Source: Peptostreptococcus porci
GTDB lineage: Bacteria > Bacillota > Clostridia > Peptostreptococcales > Peptostreptococcaceae
DNA length: 64,000 bases
Assembly: GCF_009695815.1 (NCBI RefSeq)
Contig: NZ_VUNE01000001.1
Span: forward strand, 744,001 to 808,000
Reading direction: 5' to 3'
Part shown: piece by piece, positions 1 to 7,986 of the stretch
How positions within the stretch are numbered: the first letter of the stretch is position 1
Layout: the number at the start of each line of letters is the position of its first letter
Program-made: the position numbers and the translations under genes
Notes under the pieces: model-generated
What the model was told of the DNA's origin: nothing
Seen by the model: only the letters and a program-made list of their open reading frames with translations
Database searches by the model: none

Positions 1-2
1 TG

Positions 3-1181
3 ATGAGAGATTTCTATCTTTGGGCTAATTCTTATTGTAAAATTTCATGTGAGCAGATGAAGTATATTAGAGACGCTTACCATGATTGCTTCAATGATAC
101 ATGTCAGATATCAGCTTTTTTGGAAAAAATAACGACTGATGATAGAATGCCTCCGAAAATAAAAAATAAAATCGAGAAGTACTCTTCTTTTTTATCTAAT
201 TTGGTTGATTTAAAGCATGAGATGAATAAAAGAAATATTTCTTTTATCACGATTGACGACAGTGTGTATCCTGAGAGCTTGAGGCAAATCTATGATCCAC
301 CATATGTACTTTATTACAGGGGAGATATTAATGTAATAAGTGATATGCATAAAAAAATTGCAATAGTTGGTTCGAGAAAGGGGTCAGAATATGGAAAAAA
401 TGCAACGAAATATTTTTCATCATCGTTGTCGAAATGCGGATTTATCATTGTGAGTGGTATGGCTAAAAATATAGATTATTATGCTCACAAATATTGTGTA
501 GATTCAGGAGGGAGGACAATCGCCGTACTCGGAACTAATATAGATAAAATATACCCATTGGAAAACAAAGCGTTGTATTCGGAAATAATTGAGAGTGGTG
601 GATTGATTCTATCTGAACATAATTTTGATGAGGCTACTCAGGCATACCATTTTGCTGTTAGAAACAGGATAATAAGTGGACTCTGCTCTGGTGTCATAGT
701 TGTAGAAGCAGAGGAAAAAAGTGGTGCATTGATTACGGCGGACTGTGCGTTGCAGCAGGATAGAAATGTGTATGCAGTTCCAGGTAGTATTTTTTCTTCC
801 CTCAGTAATGGTTGTAATGAACTGATAGCACAAGGGGCAAAGTCAGTTCGAAAAGTCGAAAATATTTTAGAAGACTATGAAATATTTGAAAAAAAAGAAG
901 AATTATTTATTGAGAAAAACAAATTATTTTTAAAAAATAGTGGAAATACTAATACAAGTTGTGATAATATATTGCTTGATGATATTTCGGAAGAGGTAAT
1001 TTCAATTGAAGAAAGAACTATTTTCGACATTATATCATCAAGAGGAGCGATAGATATTGAACAAATTTCCTTAATCAGTGGATATAACATAAGTGATGTT
1101 ACATATATAGTAGAAAAGCTTTTGATTTTGGACTTAGTAGTAGAACAAGGCTTCAATAGATACGCACCCAATATATTATAA
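3..1181 (+). CDS. dprA: DNA processing protein DprA (Smf)
   Basis: DprA binds incoming single-stranded DNA in the cytoplasm during natural transformation and loads RecA on it. The 392-residue product has an N-terminal helical region, a Rossmann-like DprA core from about residue 118 (KIAIVGSRKG, then SGMAKNID, AVLGTNID and IYP) and a C-terminal winged-helix-like segment after about residue 330. The usual SGxAxGID motif reads SGMAKNID here, a small departure. The ATG at base 3 overlaps a TGA at bases 1-3, consistent with translational coupling to a gene outside the window. The stop at 1179-1181 lies just before topA. The length is normal for the family, so the gene is probably complete, although a start further upstream cannot be excluded. 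Confidence 0.9.
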   Translation: MRDFYLWANSYCKISCEQMKYIRDAYHDCFNDTCQISAFLEKITTDDRMPPKIKNKIEKYSSFLSNLVDLKHEMNKRNISFITIDDSVYPESLRQIYDPPYVLYYRGDINVISDMHKKIAIVGSRKGSEYGKNATKYFSSSLSKCGFIIVSGMAKNIDYYAHKYCVDSGGRTIAVLGTNIDKIYPLENKALYSEIIESGGLILSEHNFDEATQAYHFAVRNRIISGLCSGVIVVEAEEKSGALITADCALQQDRNVYAVPGSIFSSLSNGCNELIAQGAKSVRKVENILEDYEIFEKKEELFIEKNKLFLKNSGNTNTSCDNILLDDISEEVISIEERTIFDIISSRGAIDIEQISLISGYNISDVTYIVEKLLILDLVVEQGFNRYAPNIL

Positions 1182-1195
1182 TGGAGGTGTTCCTT

Positions 1196-3286
1196 GTGCC
1201 AAAGGCTTTAGTAATAGTAGAGTCCCCCGCAAAGGCAAAGACAATCGAGAAATTTTTAGGAAAGAGCCACTACTCTGTAAAGGCATCAGTTGGTCATATC
1301 AGAGATCTTCCAAAAAGTAGGCTTGGTGTTGATATAGAAAATAACTTTGAACCCGAATATATTAATATTAGGGGAAAAGGAGATATAATAAAAGAACTTA
1401 AAAAAGAAGCAAAAAAAGCGACAAAAATATATCTTGCAACCGACCCCGATAGAGAAGGTGAGGCGATTTCTTGGCATTTGTCCTATATTTTGGGAATTGA
1501 TGCCGATTCGGACTGTAGAATTGAATTTAATGAGATAACAAAGGATACGATAAAAAAATCTATCAAGCAACCGAGAAAGCTAAATCATAATCTGATTGAT
1601 GCACAACAAGCGAGAAGGGTATTAGACAGATTGTTGGGCTATCAGATTAGTCCGGTTCTATGGCAGAAGGTCAGAAGAGGTCTGAGTGCCGGTAGAGTTC
1701 AGTCTGTTACGACAAAAATAATTTGTGATAGAGAAAAAGAAATAAATGAATTTGTTCCTACAGAGTACTGGTCTTTAAATGTTATTTCAAATGTAAATAA
1801 CACTGATGTAGATTTTAGCTTTTATGGTATTGATGCAGACAAAATTGATTTGAATAACGAAGCCGACGTAAATGCTATAATAGAAAAAATAAAAAACAGA
1901 AAGCTTTTAGTTTCGAACATCGACACTAAAATAAGACGAAGATCTGCTGTCAAGCCTTTTACGACATCGATGCTGCAACAGGAAGCGGTAAATAGATTAG
2001 GCTTTACTACAAAAAAAGCCATGAGAATTGCTCAGGAGCTTTATGAAGGAATTGATATCAGTGGAGAAGGTACTATTGGTTTGATTTCCTATATCAGAAC
2101 AGATTCTCAAAGGATATCAGATGAGGCGAAAGAGGCATCAAAAAAATACATTTATTCTGAGTTTGGAGATAATTACCACATTGGAGATAAGAAATCCACT
2201 CAAAAGACAAAAAAGAATGCTCAAGATGCTCATGAGGCAATAAGACCGACATCTGTAAACAGGGAGCCGGATAAGATAAAATCGTCATTGTCTAAAGATC
2301 AATATAAACTATATAATTTGATATGGAGAAGATTTGTAGCCAGTCAAATGGCGGATGCTATATATGAAAATGTATCAATAGAATGTAAGATAGATAACTA
2401 TATATTTAGAGCAACTGGATCAAAACAGATTTTCGACGGTTATACAAGGGTATACAACTTTACTGATAGAGATGACAAAATTCTTCCTCAAATTGAGATT
2501 GGTGATAAACTTGATATTACTGAAATTCTTCCAAAACAGCATTTCACTCAGCCACCAGCAAGATATACCGAGGCTAGCTTGGTGAAGACACTTGAAGAGT
2601 TGGGAATTGGAAGGCCATCTACATATGCGCCTACAATCGGTACTATTTTGACGAGAGGATATGTTGAAAAAGAAGGGCAATCGATTAAACCAACTGAATT
2701 GGGAGAAATTGTTACCGAAATTTTGGAAGATAATTTTGAGATGCTTACAGATGTCGATTTCACAGCCAAGCTAGAAACTCTCCTTGATGAGGTAGAAGAT
2801 GGTGAAGTACAATGGAAAAAGGTTATCCAAGAGGCATATGAGCCATTGGAATCATCTATAAAGACAGCACTTGAAAATATTGAGAAAGTCAATATGGATA
2901 TTGAAGTCGATGAAAAATGTGAATTATGTGGTTCTAATATGGTAATAAAACACGGTCGATTTGGGAAATTTATGGCGTGTAAAAACTACCCTGAATGTAA
3001 GTTTACAAAACCAATTGTAGAAAAACTAGGCGTAAAATGTCCAAAATGTAACGATGGTGATGTAATTATTAGGAAAACAAAATCTGGTAGGGTATTCTAT
3101 GGGTGTAGCAATTATCCAGACTGTGATTTTGTTGAATGGAATAAACCGACTGGTGAAGTTTGCGAGTCATGTGGAGCATATATGGTGGAAAAAAACTCCA
3201 AAAAAGAATCAAAGAGTATTTGCTCTAATTCTGAATGTGTAACAAATGCTAGTACAAAGTCAAAGAAAAAAGTCAAAAAAGATTAG
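1196..3286 (+). CDS. topA: DNA topoisomerase I (type IA)
   Basis: Relaxes negatively supercoiled DNA by cutting and passing one strand. The TOPRIM domain is N-terminal (KALVIVESPAKAKTI at the start, DPDREGEAISWH near residue 88). The catalytic tyrosine is in SYIRTDSQR at about residue 299. Three C-terminal zinc-ribbon repeats with CxxC pairs begin near residues 575, 615 and 656; the last is followed by a lysine-rich tail. I chose GTG at 1196, not the in-frame ATG at 1181, because GGAGG at 1183-1187 sits eight bases before the GTG and would overlap the ATG, and because family members start directly with MPKALVIVES. It follows dprA with a 14-base gap and ends at a strong terminator. Confidence 0.96.
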   Translation: MPKALVIVESPAKAKTIEKFLGKSHYSVKASVGHIRDLPKSRLGVDIENNFEPEYINIRGKGDIIKELKKEAKKATKIYLATDPDREGEAISWHLSYILGIDADSDCRIEFNEITKDTIKKSIKQPRKLNHNLIDAQQARRVLDRLLGYQISPVLWQKVRRGLSAGRVQSVTTKIICDREKEINEFVPTEYWSLNVISNVNNTDVDFSFYGIDADKIDLNNEADVNAIIEKIKNRKLLVSNIDTKIRRRSAVKPFTTSMLQQEAVNRLGFTTKKAMRIAQELYEGIDISGEGTIGLISYIRTDSQRISDEAKEASKKYIYSEFGDNYHIGDKKSTQKTKKNAQDAHEAIRPTSVNREPDKIKSSLSKDQYKLYNLIWRRFVASQMADAIYENVSIECKIDNYIFRATGSKQIFDGYTRVYNFTDRDDKILPQIEIGDKLDITEILPKQHFTQPPARYTEASLVKTLEELGIGRPSTYAPTIGTILTRGYVEKEGQSIKPTELGEIVTEILEDNFEMLTDVDFTAKLETLLDEVEDGEVQWKKVIQEAYEPLESSIKTALENIEKVNMDIEVDEKCELCGSNMVIKHGRFGKFMACKNYPECKFTKPIVEKLGVKCPKCNDGDVIIRKTKSGRVFYGCSNYPDCDFVEWNKPTGEVCESCGAYMVEKNSKKESKSICSNSECVTNASTKSKKKVKKD

Positions 3287-3323
3287 TATTCCCATGATTT
3301 TAGAAATAAAAAATTAAATGTGA

Positions 3324-3366
3324 AACGGGATTTGTATTAAATAATGAAACAATTCCCGTTTTTTCT
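3324..3366 (+). terminator. Intrinsic terminator after topA
   Basis: Arms AACGGGA (3324-3330) and TCCCGTT (3354-3360) are followed by a T-rich run. It closes the dprA-topA transcript before codY. Confidence 0.8.
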
Positions 3367-3608
3367 TTTGTATATAAAAAGAATCAATTCCAAATTAAGA
3401 TATTATTGAGAAAATTTTTAAAATTGTAAAAAAATGTTGAAAAATTGTGATATTTATGATACTCTTAGAATTAAGAACGCAATTAGTATACAAGATGCTT
3501 TTAATGTGTAGATATGATAAAAAATTAATTTGCAAAAAGTGATTCAAATTAAGGGAAAATATTAATAAAACAAATATATTGTTTCTAGAAAAATAGGAGG
3601 TAGTGTTT

Positions 3609-4388
3609 ATGGCTAGTAATTTGCTAACAAAAACAAGAAGGATCAACAAAGTACTTCAACTTACGGCAGGTACTTCACTTTCATTCAATCAATTGTCAAG
3701 TATTCTAGGTGACGTTTTAGATTCGAACGTATATATTGTAAGTGCTAAGGGAAAGGTATTAGGATATCATCTACAGACACCTGAAGATAGTTCTGTACTT
3801 TTTGACGAGGATACAAAGACAGAAAAATTTCCTTACGAATATACACAAAATATATTAAAAATAGTGGAAACTAGGGAAAACATAAGTGGGAAGGACATAC
3901 TGAGCTATTTCCCATTTGAGCATGATAGATTGGAAAAATATACGACTGTTGTTCCAATATTAGGTGGTGGAGATAGATTAGGAACTTTGATACTATCAAG
4001 ATACGATTCTGCTTTTACTGATGAGGATTTGGTGTTGGCTGAGTACTCTGGAACAGTTGTAGGTCTTGAAATACTTAGAGCGATTAGTGAAGAAATGGAA
4101 GAAGATATGAGAAAGAAAACTGTTGTCCAGATGGCAATAGGTACTCTATCATATTCAGAGTTAGAGGCAATTGAACATATATTTAGAGAATTAGGTGGAA
4201 ACGAAGGATTACTAGTAGCGAGTAAAATTGCTGACAAGGTAGGTATTACTAGATCTGTAATAGTAAATGCTCTTAGAAAATTTGAAAGTGCTGGAGTGAT
4301 AGAATCTAGATCTCTGGGAATGAAAGGGACTCATATTAAAATATTAAACGATAAATTATTAGATGAGTTAAATAAAAATAAAATCTAG
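3609..4388 (+). CDS. codY: GTP- and BCAA-sensing global repressor CodY
   Basis: CodY represses nutrient-scavenging and stationary-phase genes when GTP and branched-chain amino acids are plentiful. The 259-residue product has an N-terminal GAF-type ligand domain (to about residue 155), a linker helix, and a C-terminal winged helix-turn-helix with the family motif [13 protein letters not shown] near residue 200, followed by [18 protein letters not shown]. The start is ATG at 3609, giving [17 protein letters not shown], because AGGAGG at 3595-3600 is eight bases upstream; an in-frame GTG at 3603 is too close to it. The gene stands alone between terminators, with an AT-rich upstream region of about 240 bases. 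Peptide transport and oligopeptidase genes elsewhere in the window are the kind CodY usually controls, though I found no convincing CodY box. Confidence 0.95.
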   Translation: MASNLLTKTRRINKVLQLTAGTSLSFNQLSSILGDVLDSNVYIVSAKGKVLGYHLQTPEDSSVLFDEDTKTEKFPYEYTQNILKIVETRENISGKDILSYFPFEHDRLEKYTTVVPILGGGDRLGTLILSRYDSAFTDEDLVLAEYSGTVVGLEILRAISEEMEEDMRKKTVVQMAIGTLSYSELEAIEHIFRELGGNEGLLVASKIADKVGITRSVIVNALRKFESAGVIESRSLGMKGTHIKILNDKLLDELNKNKI

Positions 4389-4410
4389 TAAGTTTTTATA
4401 ATGGTAATTT

Positions 4411-4434
4411 GGACTGCGTTTTGCAGTCCTTTAT
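4411..4434 (+). terminator. Intrinsic terminator after codY
   Basis: GGACTGC (4411-4417), loop GTTTT and GCAGTCC (4423-4429) are followed by a short T run, 22 bases after the codY stop and immediately before the rarA ribosome site. Confidence 0.8.
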
Positions 4435-4449
4435 TGCGAGGTGATGAAT

Positions 4450-5712
4450 ATGCCATTGGCGGATAAGTATAGACCAAAAACTATAGATGAAGTGGTCGGT
4501 CAAAGTCATATTGTTGGTAAAGATAAGCTTATTAATAATATGATAGACAACAATAATTTTCCAAATATGATTTTTTTTGGTCCACCGGGTACTGGAAAAA
4601 CAACTGTAGCAGAAATAATATCAAAAAATGCGAACAAAAGTTTTTATAAAATAAATGCATCCAATTCTTCTCTTGAGGATGTAAAAAGGGTTATTTCTAA
4701 AATAGGTACTATGGAGGCTCAAAGCGGGTTGATTTTGTATATTGATGAGATCCAAAGTTTTAATAAGAAGCAACAGCAATCCATACTAGAATTTATTGAA
4801 AATGGTGAAATCACCTTGATTGCTAGTACTACGGAAAATCCATATCATTTTGTCTATAATGCGATATTGAGTAGAAGTGTGGTTATTGAATTTAAGCATT
4901 TAAAGGCAGATGATATTGTTATTGGACTAAGGAATTTATTACATAAGATAAATGAAGAATCAGTAACAGAAACCATTGTAGAGGAAAGTGCACTGTACAA
5001 GATTGCATCTGCTTCTGGTGGAGATCTGAGGTCTGCGATAAACATACTTGAGCTTTCCCTAAATAATGCAAAGCTAAATAAAGAAGGCAAGCTTTTTATT
5101 TCAATAGAATCAATAGAAAAAATGAAATTGTCAACAAATTACAATTTTGATAGAGATGGAGACAATCACTATAACTTATTGAGTGCTTTTCAAAAATCAA
5201 TCAGAGGAAGTGATCCGGATGCATCTATATACTATTTAGCCAGATTGATAAAGGGTGGAGATCTTGAAAGTATATGTAGAAGATTACAGGTTATTGCGTG
5301 CGAGGATATCGGTCTTGCATACCCGAATGCGATAACTATAGTTCGGTCATGTGTTGAAGCTGCACTATCTCTTGGGCTTCCAGAAGCTAGAATACCACTT
5401 TCGCAGGCTACGATTTTGCTTGCGACTTCACCGAAATCGAACTCATCCTATATTGCGATAAATAAGGCGATTTCCGATTTGGATGCAGAGGTTCACGATG
5501 ATATACCGATTTATTTAAAAGATTCGACAAGTAAAAAAAGTCTATCTGATCAGGAAAATATTCCCTACAAATACCCCCATAACTATGAAAATCATTACGT
5601 GGAGCAAACGTATATGCCAAACAATTTGATAGGTAGGGTCTATTATGATCCTCAGAACAATAAATTCGAAAATTCCATAAGTGATTTTCTAAAAAAGCTA
5701 AAGAAAAAATAA
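4450..5712 (+). CDS. rarA: Replication-associated recombination protein A (RarA/MgsA), AAA+ ATPase
   Basis: RarA is a clamp-loader-like ATPase acting at stalled replication forks with SSB and RecA. The 420-residue product begins PLADKYRPKTIDEVVGQ, has Walker A GPPGTGKT near residue 45, Walker B LYIDEIQSF, a sensor-1-like ASTTENP and an arginine-finger region ILSRS. The C-terminal tetramerisation part includes RLQVIACEDIGLA and ARIPLSQATI. ATG at 4450 is preferred over GTG 4441 and ATG 4444 because GAGGTG at 4437-4442 is spaced correctly only for 4450. It is monocistronic between the codY terminator and the Rrf2 promoter. Confidence 0.93.
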   Translation: MPLADKYRPKTIDEVVGQSHIVGKDKLINNMIDNNNFPNMIFFGPPGTGKTTVAEIISKNANKSFYKINASNSSLEDVKRVISKIGTMEAQSGLILYIDEIQSFNKKQQQSILEFIENGEITLIASTTENPYHFVYNAILSRSVVIEFKHLKADDIVIGLRNLLHKINEESVTETIVEESALYKIASASGGDLRSAINILELSLNNAKLNKEGKLFISIESIEKMKLSTNYNFDRDGDNHYNLLSAFQKSIRGSDPDASIYYLARLIKGGDLESICRRLQVIACEDIGLAYPNAITIVRSCVEAALSLGLPEARIPLSQATILLATSPKSNSSYIAINKAISDLDAEVHDDIPIYLKDSTSKKSLSDQENIPYKYPHNYENHYVEQTYMPNNLIGRVYYDPQNNKFENSISDFLKKLKKK

Positions 5713-5755
5713 TAAAAAATAAACAAAAAAGAAGAAATAAATTAACAAATTAATC

Positions 5756-5784
5756 TTGACAATATTACTAGGATATAATATTAT
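5756..5784 (+). promoter_or_regulatory. Predicted sigma-A promoter of the Rrf2 gene
   Basis: TTGACA (5756-5761), a 17-base spacer and TATTAT (5779-5784). A closer TATAAT at 5774 would leave only 12 bases. It lies 60 bases before the GTG start. Confidence 0.65.
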
Positions 5785-5790
5785 ATATTT

Positions 5791-5803
5791 AGAATTTAAT
5801 TCT
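5791..5803. promoter_or_regulatory. Perfect 13-bp palindrome downstream of the Rrf2 promoter, candidate operator
   Basis: AGAATTTAATTCT has two perfect 6-base arms around one base and starts six bases after the predicted -10 box, so it covers the likely transcription start. Placement suits autorepression by the Rrf2 protein. The regulator assignment is inference. Confidence 0.45.
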
Positions 5804-5845
5804 GAGTTATTTACTAGGGATTGGTTCGAAGTGAGGTGGTAATTA

Positions 5846-6295
5846 GTGAAGTTATCTACAAAGGGTAAATACGGACTTAAAGCTATGTTTGAATTGGCAA
5901 ACTCTTCCGTAGATGGGCCAGTTTCGCTTAAACATATAGCAAAAATGCAGAATATTTCTGATCAATATCTTGAACAAATTTTTTCGACTTTAAAAAAAGC
6001 CGGGTTGATAAAAAGTGTAAGAGGTGCACAAGGTGGATATCTATTGTCAAAACCTGCCAGTGATATAACTGTAGCTGATATTCTTAGAGTGCTTGAAGGC
6101 GATATGGCATTTACTGAATGTCTGCTTGATAGCGAGGCGTGTGAAAACTTTGATTCATGTTCTACTAGGTATGTGTGGGAACAAATCAAAAAAGCAATAG
6201 AAAATGTGACTATGTCAATTTCTTTACAAGATATGATAGATGACTATAATTCTAATTTTAATTTTAGGGCAGACGACATCCTAAATAAAATGTAA
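5846..6295 (+). CDS. Rrf2/IscR-family transcriptional regulator
   Basis: A 149-residue winged-helix regulator beginning KLSTKGKYGLKAMFELA, the typical Rrf2 start, with the recognition region DQYLEQIFSTLKKAGLIKSVRG and wing GGYLLSKPA. Three cysteines in CLLDSEACENFDSC (about residues 92-105, spacing C-x6-C-x5-C) match the iron-sulphur ligands of IscR-type members, so it may bind a [2Fe-2S] cluster. The GTG start follows GAGGTGG at 5833-5839. In many Clostridia this gene precedes iscS and iscU and then mnmA; here mnmA follows directly and no cysteine desulfurase lies between. IscR or a cysteine-metabolism regulator (CymR) are the two likely roles; the cysteines favour the first. Confidence 0.88.
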   Translation: MKLSTKGKYGLKAMFELANSSVDGPVSLKHIAKMQNISDQYLEQIFSTLKKAGLIKSVRGAQGGYLLSKPASDITVADILRVLEGDMAFTECLLDSEACENFDSCSTRYVWEQIKKAIENVTMSISLQDMIDDYNSNFNFRADDILNKM

Positions 6296-6309
6296 TATTT
6301 TATCGAACC

Positions 6310-6334
6310 AAAAGAGCTTAAATGCTCTTTTTTG
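6310..6334 (+). terminator. Intrinsic terminator after the Rrf2 gene
   Basis: AAAAGAGC, loop TTAAAT and GCTCTTTT with a T run. It separates the Rrf2 gene from mnmA. Confidence 0.75.
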
Positions 6335-6406
6335 CTTTAATTGACCATTACTAAAAAAATTATGAGAGATAAATTTACAAATATATGAGAATATGAGGTG
6401 ATTGAA

Positions 6407-7489
6407 TTGAAGGAAAGTGGAGATATTTTAAATAAGAAAAAAAGAGTCTTGCTTGGTATGAGCGGAGGCGTTGATAGCTCTGTAGCGGCGTATCTATTGC
6501 AAAATGACGGATATGAGGTGGTCGGAGCGACAATGAAGCTGTGGGAGCCAGGAGATGATGATAAAAATCAGGCGATAGTGGATGCAAAAAAAGTTGCAGA
6601 CAGACTTGGGGTTGAACATCACATTGTCGATTTTCAGGATGATTTTAAAAAGAATGTTGTATCGAGATTTATCGACGAATATTTTGAGGGGAAAACGCCA
6701 AATCCATGTGTATTTTGCAATAAAAATATAAAATTTGAAAAAATGTTTGAAGTAGCCGACAAGCTTAATTGTGATTATGTTGCAACTGGGCATTATGCAA
6801 GAATGGAATACAATGACGAAAAAGGCTTGTATGAATTGAAAAGAGCTAGCTCAGATAAAAAAGACCAGACCTATATGATGTATAATCTTGATCAGAAAAA
6901 GATGGCACGAATTCTTTTCCCAATAGGAAATTATGATAAATCCGTCATTAGAAAAATTGCTGAAGAAATTGGTCTTGAAGTATACAATAAACCTGATAGT
7001 CAGGATATATGCTTTGTGCCGGATCAAGATTATGAAGCATTTTTAAAGACATATTCTGAAAAAAAGGTTAAAAAAGGAAGATTTTTGGATTCCGATGGGA
7101 ATAAATTAGGTGAACACAATGGTATAATCAGCTATACTATTGGTCAGAGAAAGGGCTTGGGAATTACTTTCGGCAAGCCAACCTATGTGATAGGTATTAA
7201 TGGCGAGGACAATTCTATCATTTTGGGGGATAACGAAGACCTATTCAAGAGCGAATTGATTGCCTGTGAAGTGAATTTTTTGGATATGAATATAGATGAA
7301 ATGGAAGCACCTAGAGTGGTCGAATCAAAAATCAGGTATTCATCAAAGCTTTCAAAAGCGACGGTAACGAAAATTGGCGATAGAAGAGTTTCAGTGGTTT
7401 TTGAAACGCCACAGAGAGCGATTACGAGTGGTCAGAGCGTGGTATTTTACGATGGTGATGTATTGATTGGTGGAGGAATAATAGAATAA
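6407..7489 (+). CDS. mnmA: tRNA-specific 2-thiouridylase MnmA
   Basis: MnmA adenylates U34 of Lys, Glu and Gln tRNAs and inserts sulphur relayed from a cysteine desulfurase. The PP-loop motif GMSGGVDSS is near residue 17. The catalytic cysteines are in NPCVFCNK (about residue 101) and DSQDICFV (about residue 195), and the C-terminal beta domain includes TIGQRKGLGI. The length of about 360 is standard. The start is ambiguous: GTG 6398 is also in frame, but GAGGTG at 6395-6400 places TTG 6407 at the right distance. It is separated from alaS by almost 500 bases holding a promoter and T-box. No iscS-type sulphur donor is encoded in this window. Confidence 0.94.
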   Translation: MKESGDILNKKKRVLLGMSGGVDSSVAAYLLQNDGYEVVGATMKLWEPGDDDKNQAIVDAKKVADRLGVEHHIVDFQDDFKKNVVSRFIDEYFEGKTPNPCVFCNKNIKFEKMFEVADKLNCDYVATGHYARMEYNDEKGLYELKRASSDKKDQTYMMYNLDQKKMARILFPIGNYDKSVIRKIAEEIGLEVYNKPDSQDICFVPDQDYEAFLKTYSEKKVKKGRFLDSDGNKLGEHNGIISYTIGQRKGLGITFGKPTYVIGINGEDNSIILGDNEDLFKSELIACEVNFLDMNIDEMEAPRVVESKIRYSSKLSKATVTKIGDRRVSVVFETPQRAITSGQSVVFYDGDVLIGGGIIE

Positions 7490-7617
7490 GTTAAATCTGA
7501 TATCAATATGATAAATCTGATAGAAATATTAGATCGCTTGTTTAATGTAAATGAAAAATCAAGTACACGAGACGAATGAGATTTTAAGAAAAAATAATAA
7601 ATTTTATTAAAAAAATA

Positions 7618-7646
7618 TTGCTAATTAATCGGATATGATGTATTAT
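7618..7646 (+). promoter_or_regulatory. Predicted promoter of the alaS T-box transcript
   Basis: TTGCTA (7618-7623), 17-base spacer, TATTAT (7641-7646), upstream of the T-box leader. Confidence 0.55.
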
Positions 7647-7717
7647 ATCTATTATAATTATGGATTTAATAATTCGTGAGAAATTGCGATTTGTTATTTG
7701 TCGAAGAAAATCTAATG

Positions 7718-7941
7718 ATAAATACTGAGAAGAGAAGTAGTAGGTAATGATTTTCCAATAGAGAGAGGTTGATGCTGGAAATACCTTGGAAATAGTTTCT
7801 GAAGCAGTCTTGGAGTAGTCTATTTGAAATAGTAGTATAATAGACCGTTTGCTGCGTTAAGGTTAATGAGATGCCGATTTTGTCGGTAATCAGGGTGGTA
7901 CCGCGTATCCACGCCCCTGTAGTAATACAGGGGCTTTTTTT
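7718..7941 (+). ncRNA. T-box riboswitch (tRNA-Ala) in the alaS leader
   Basis: T-box leaders sense the charging state of a tRNA and switch a terminator. The signature AGGGTGGTACCGCG is at 7892-7905. The terminator has arms GCCCCTGT (7913-7920) and ACAGGGGC (7927-7934), then T7. The stem I landmarks GAGAAGAGAAGTAG (about 7727), AGAGAGG and GCTGGAA are present. The specifier is read as GCA at 7804-7806 (GAA-GCA-GTCTTGGAG), an alanine codon, matching the downstream gene. The exact 5' end is not visible, so the left boundary is approximate. This leader accounts for most of the 497-base gap between mnmA and alaS. Confidence 0.93.
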
Positions 7942-7986
7942 ATTAGATTTTATTGGAAATTATGAATATGTTATTGGAGGTAAATT

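Noticed and set aside
1181-1195. ATG start for topA at 1181
   Set aside because: The GGAGG ribosome site lies inside this stretch; GTG 1196 has correct spacing and gives the normal N-terminus.
3411-3435. Possible CodY box AATTTTTAAAATTGT upstream of codY
   Set aside because: It has about five mismatches to AATTTTCWGAAAATT; in sequence this AT-rich such matches are expected by chance.
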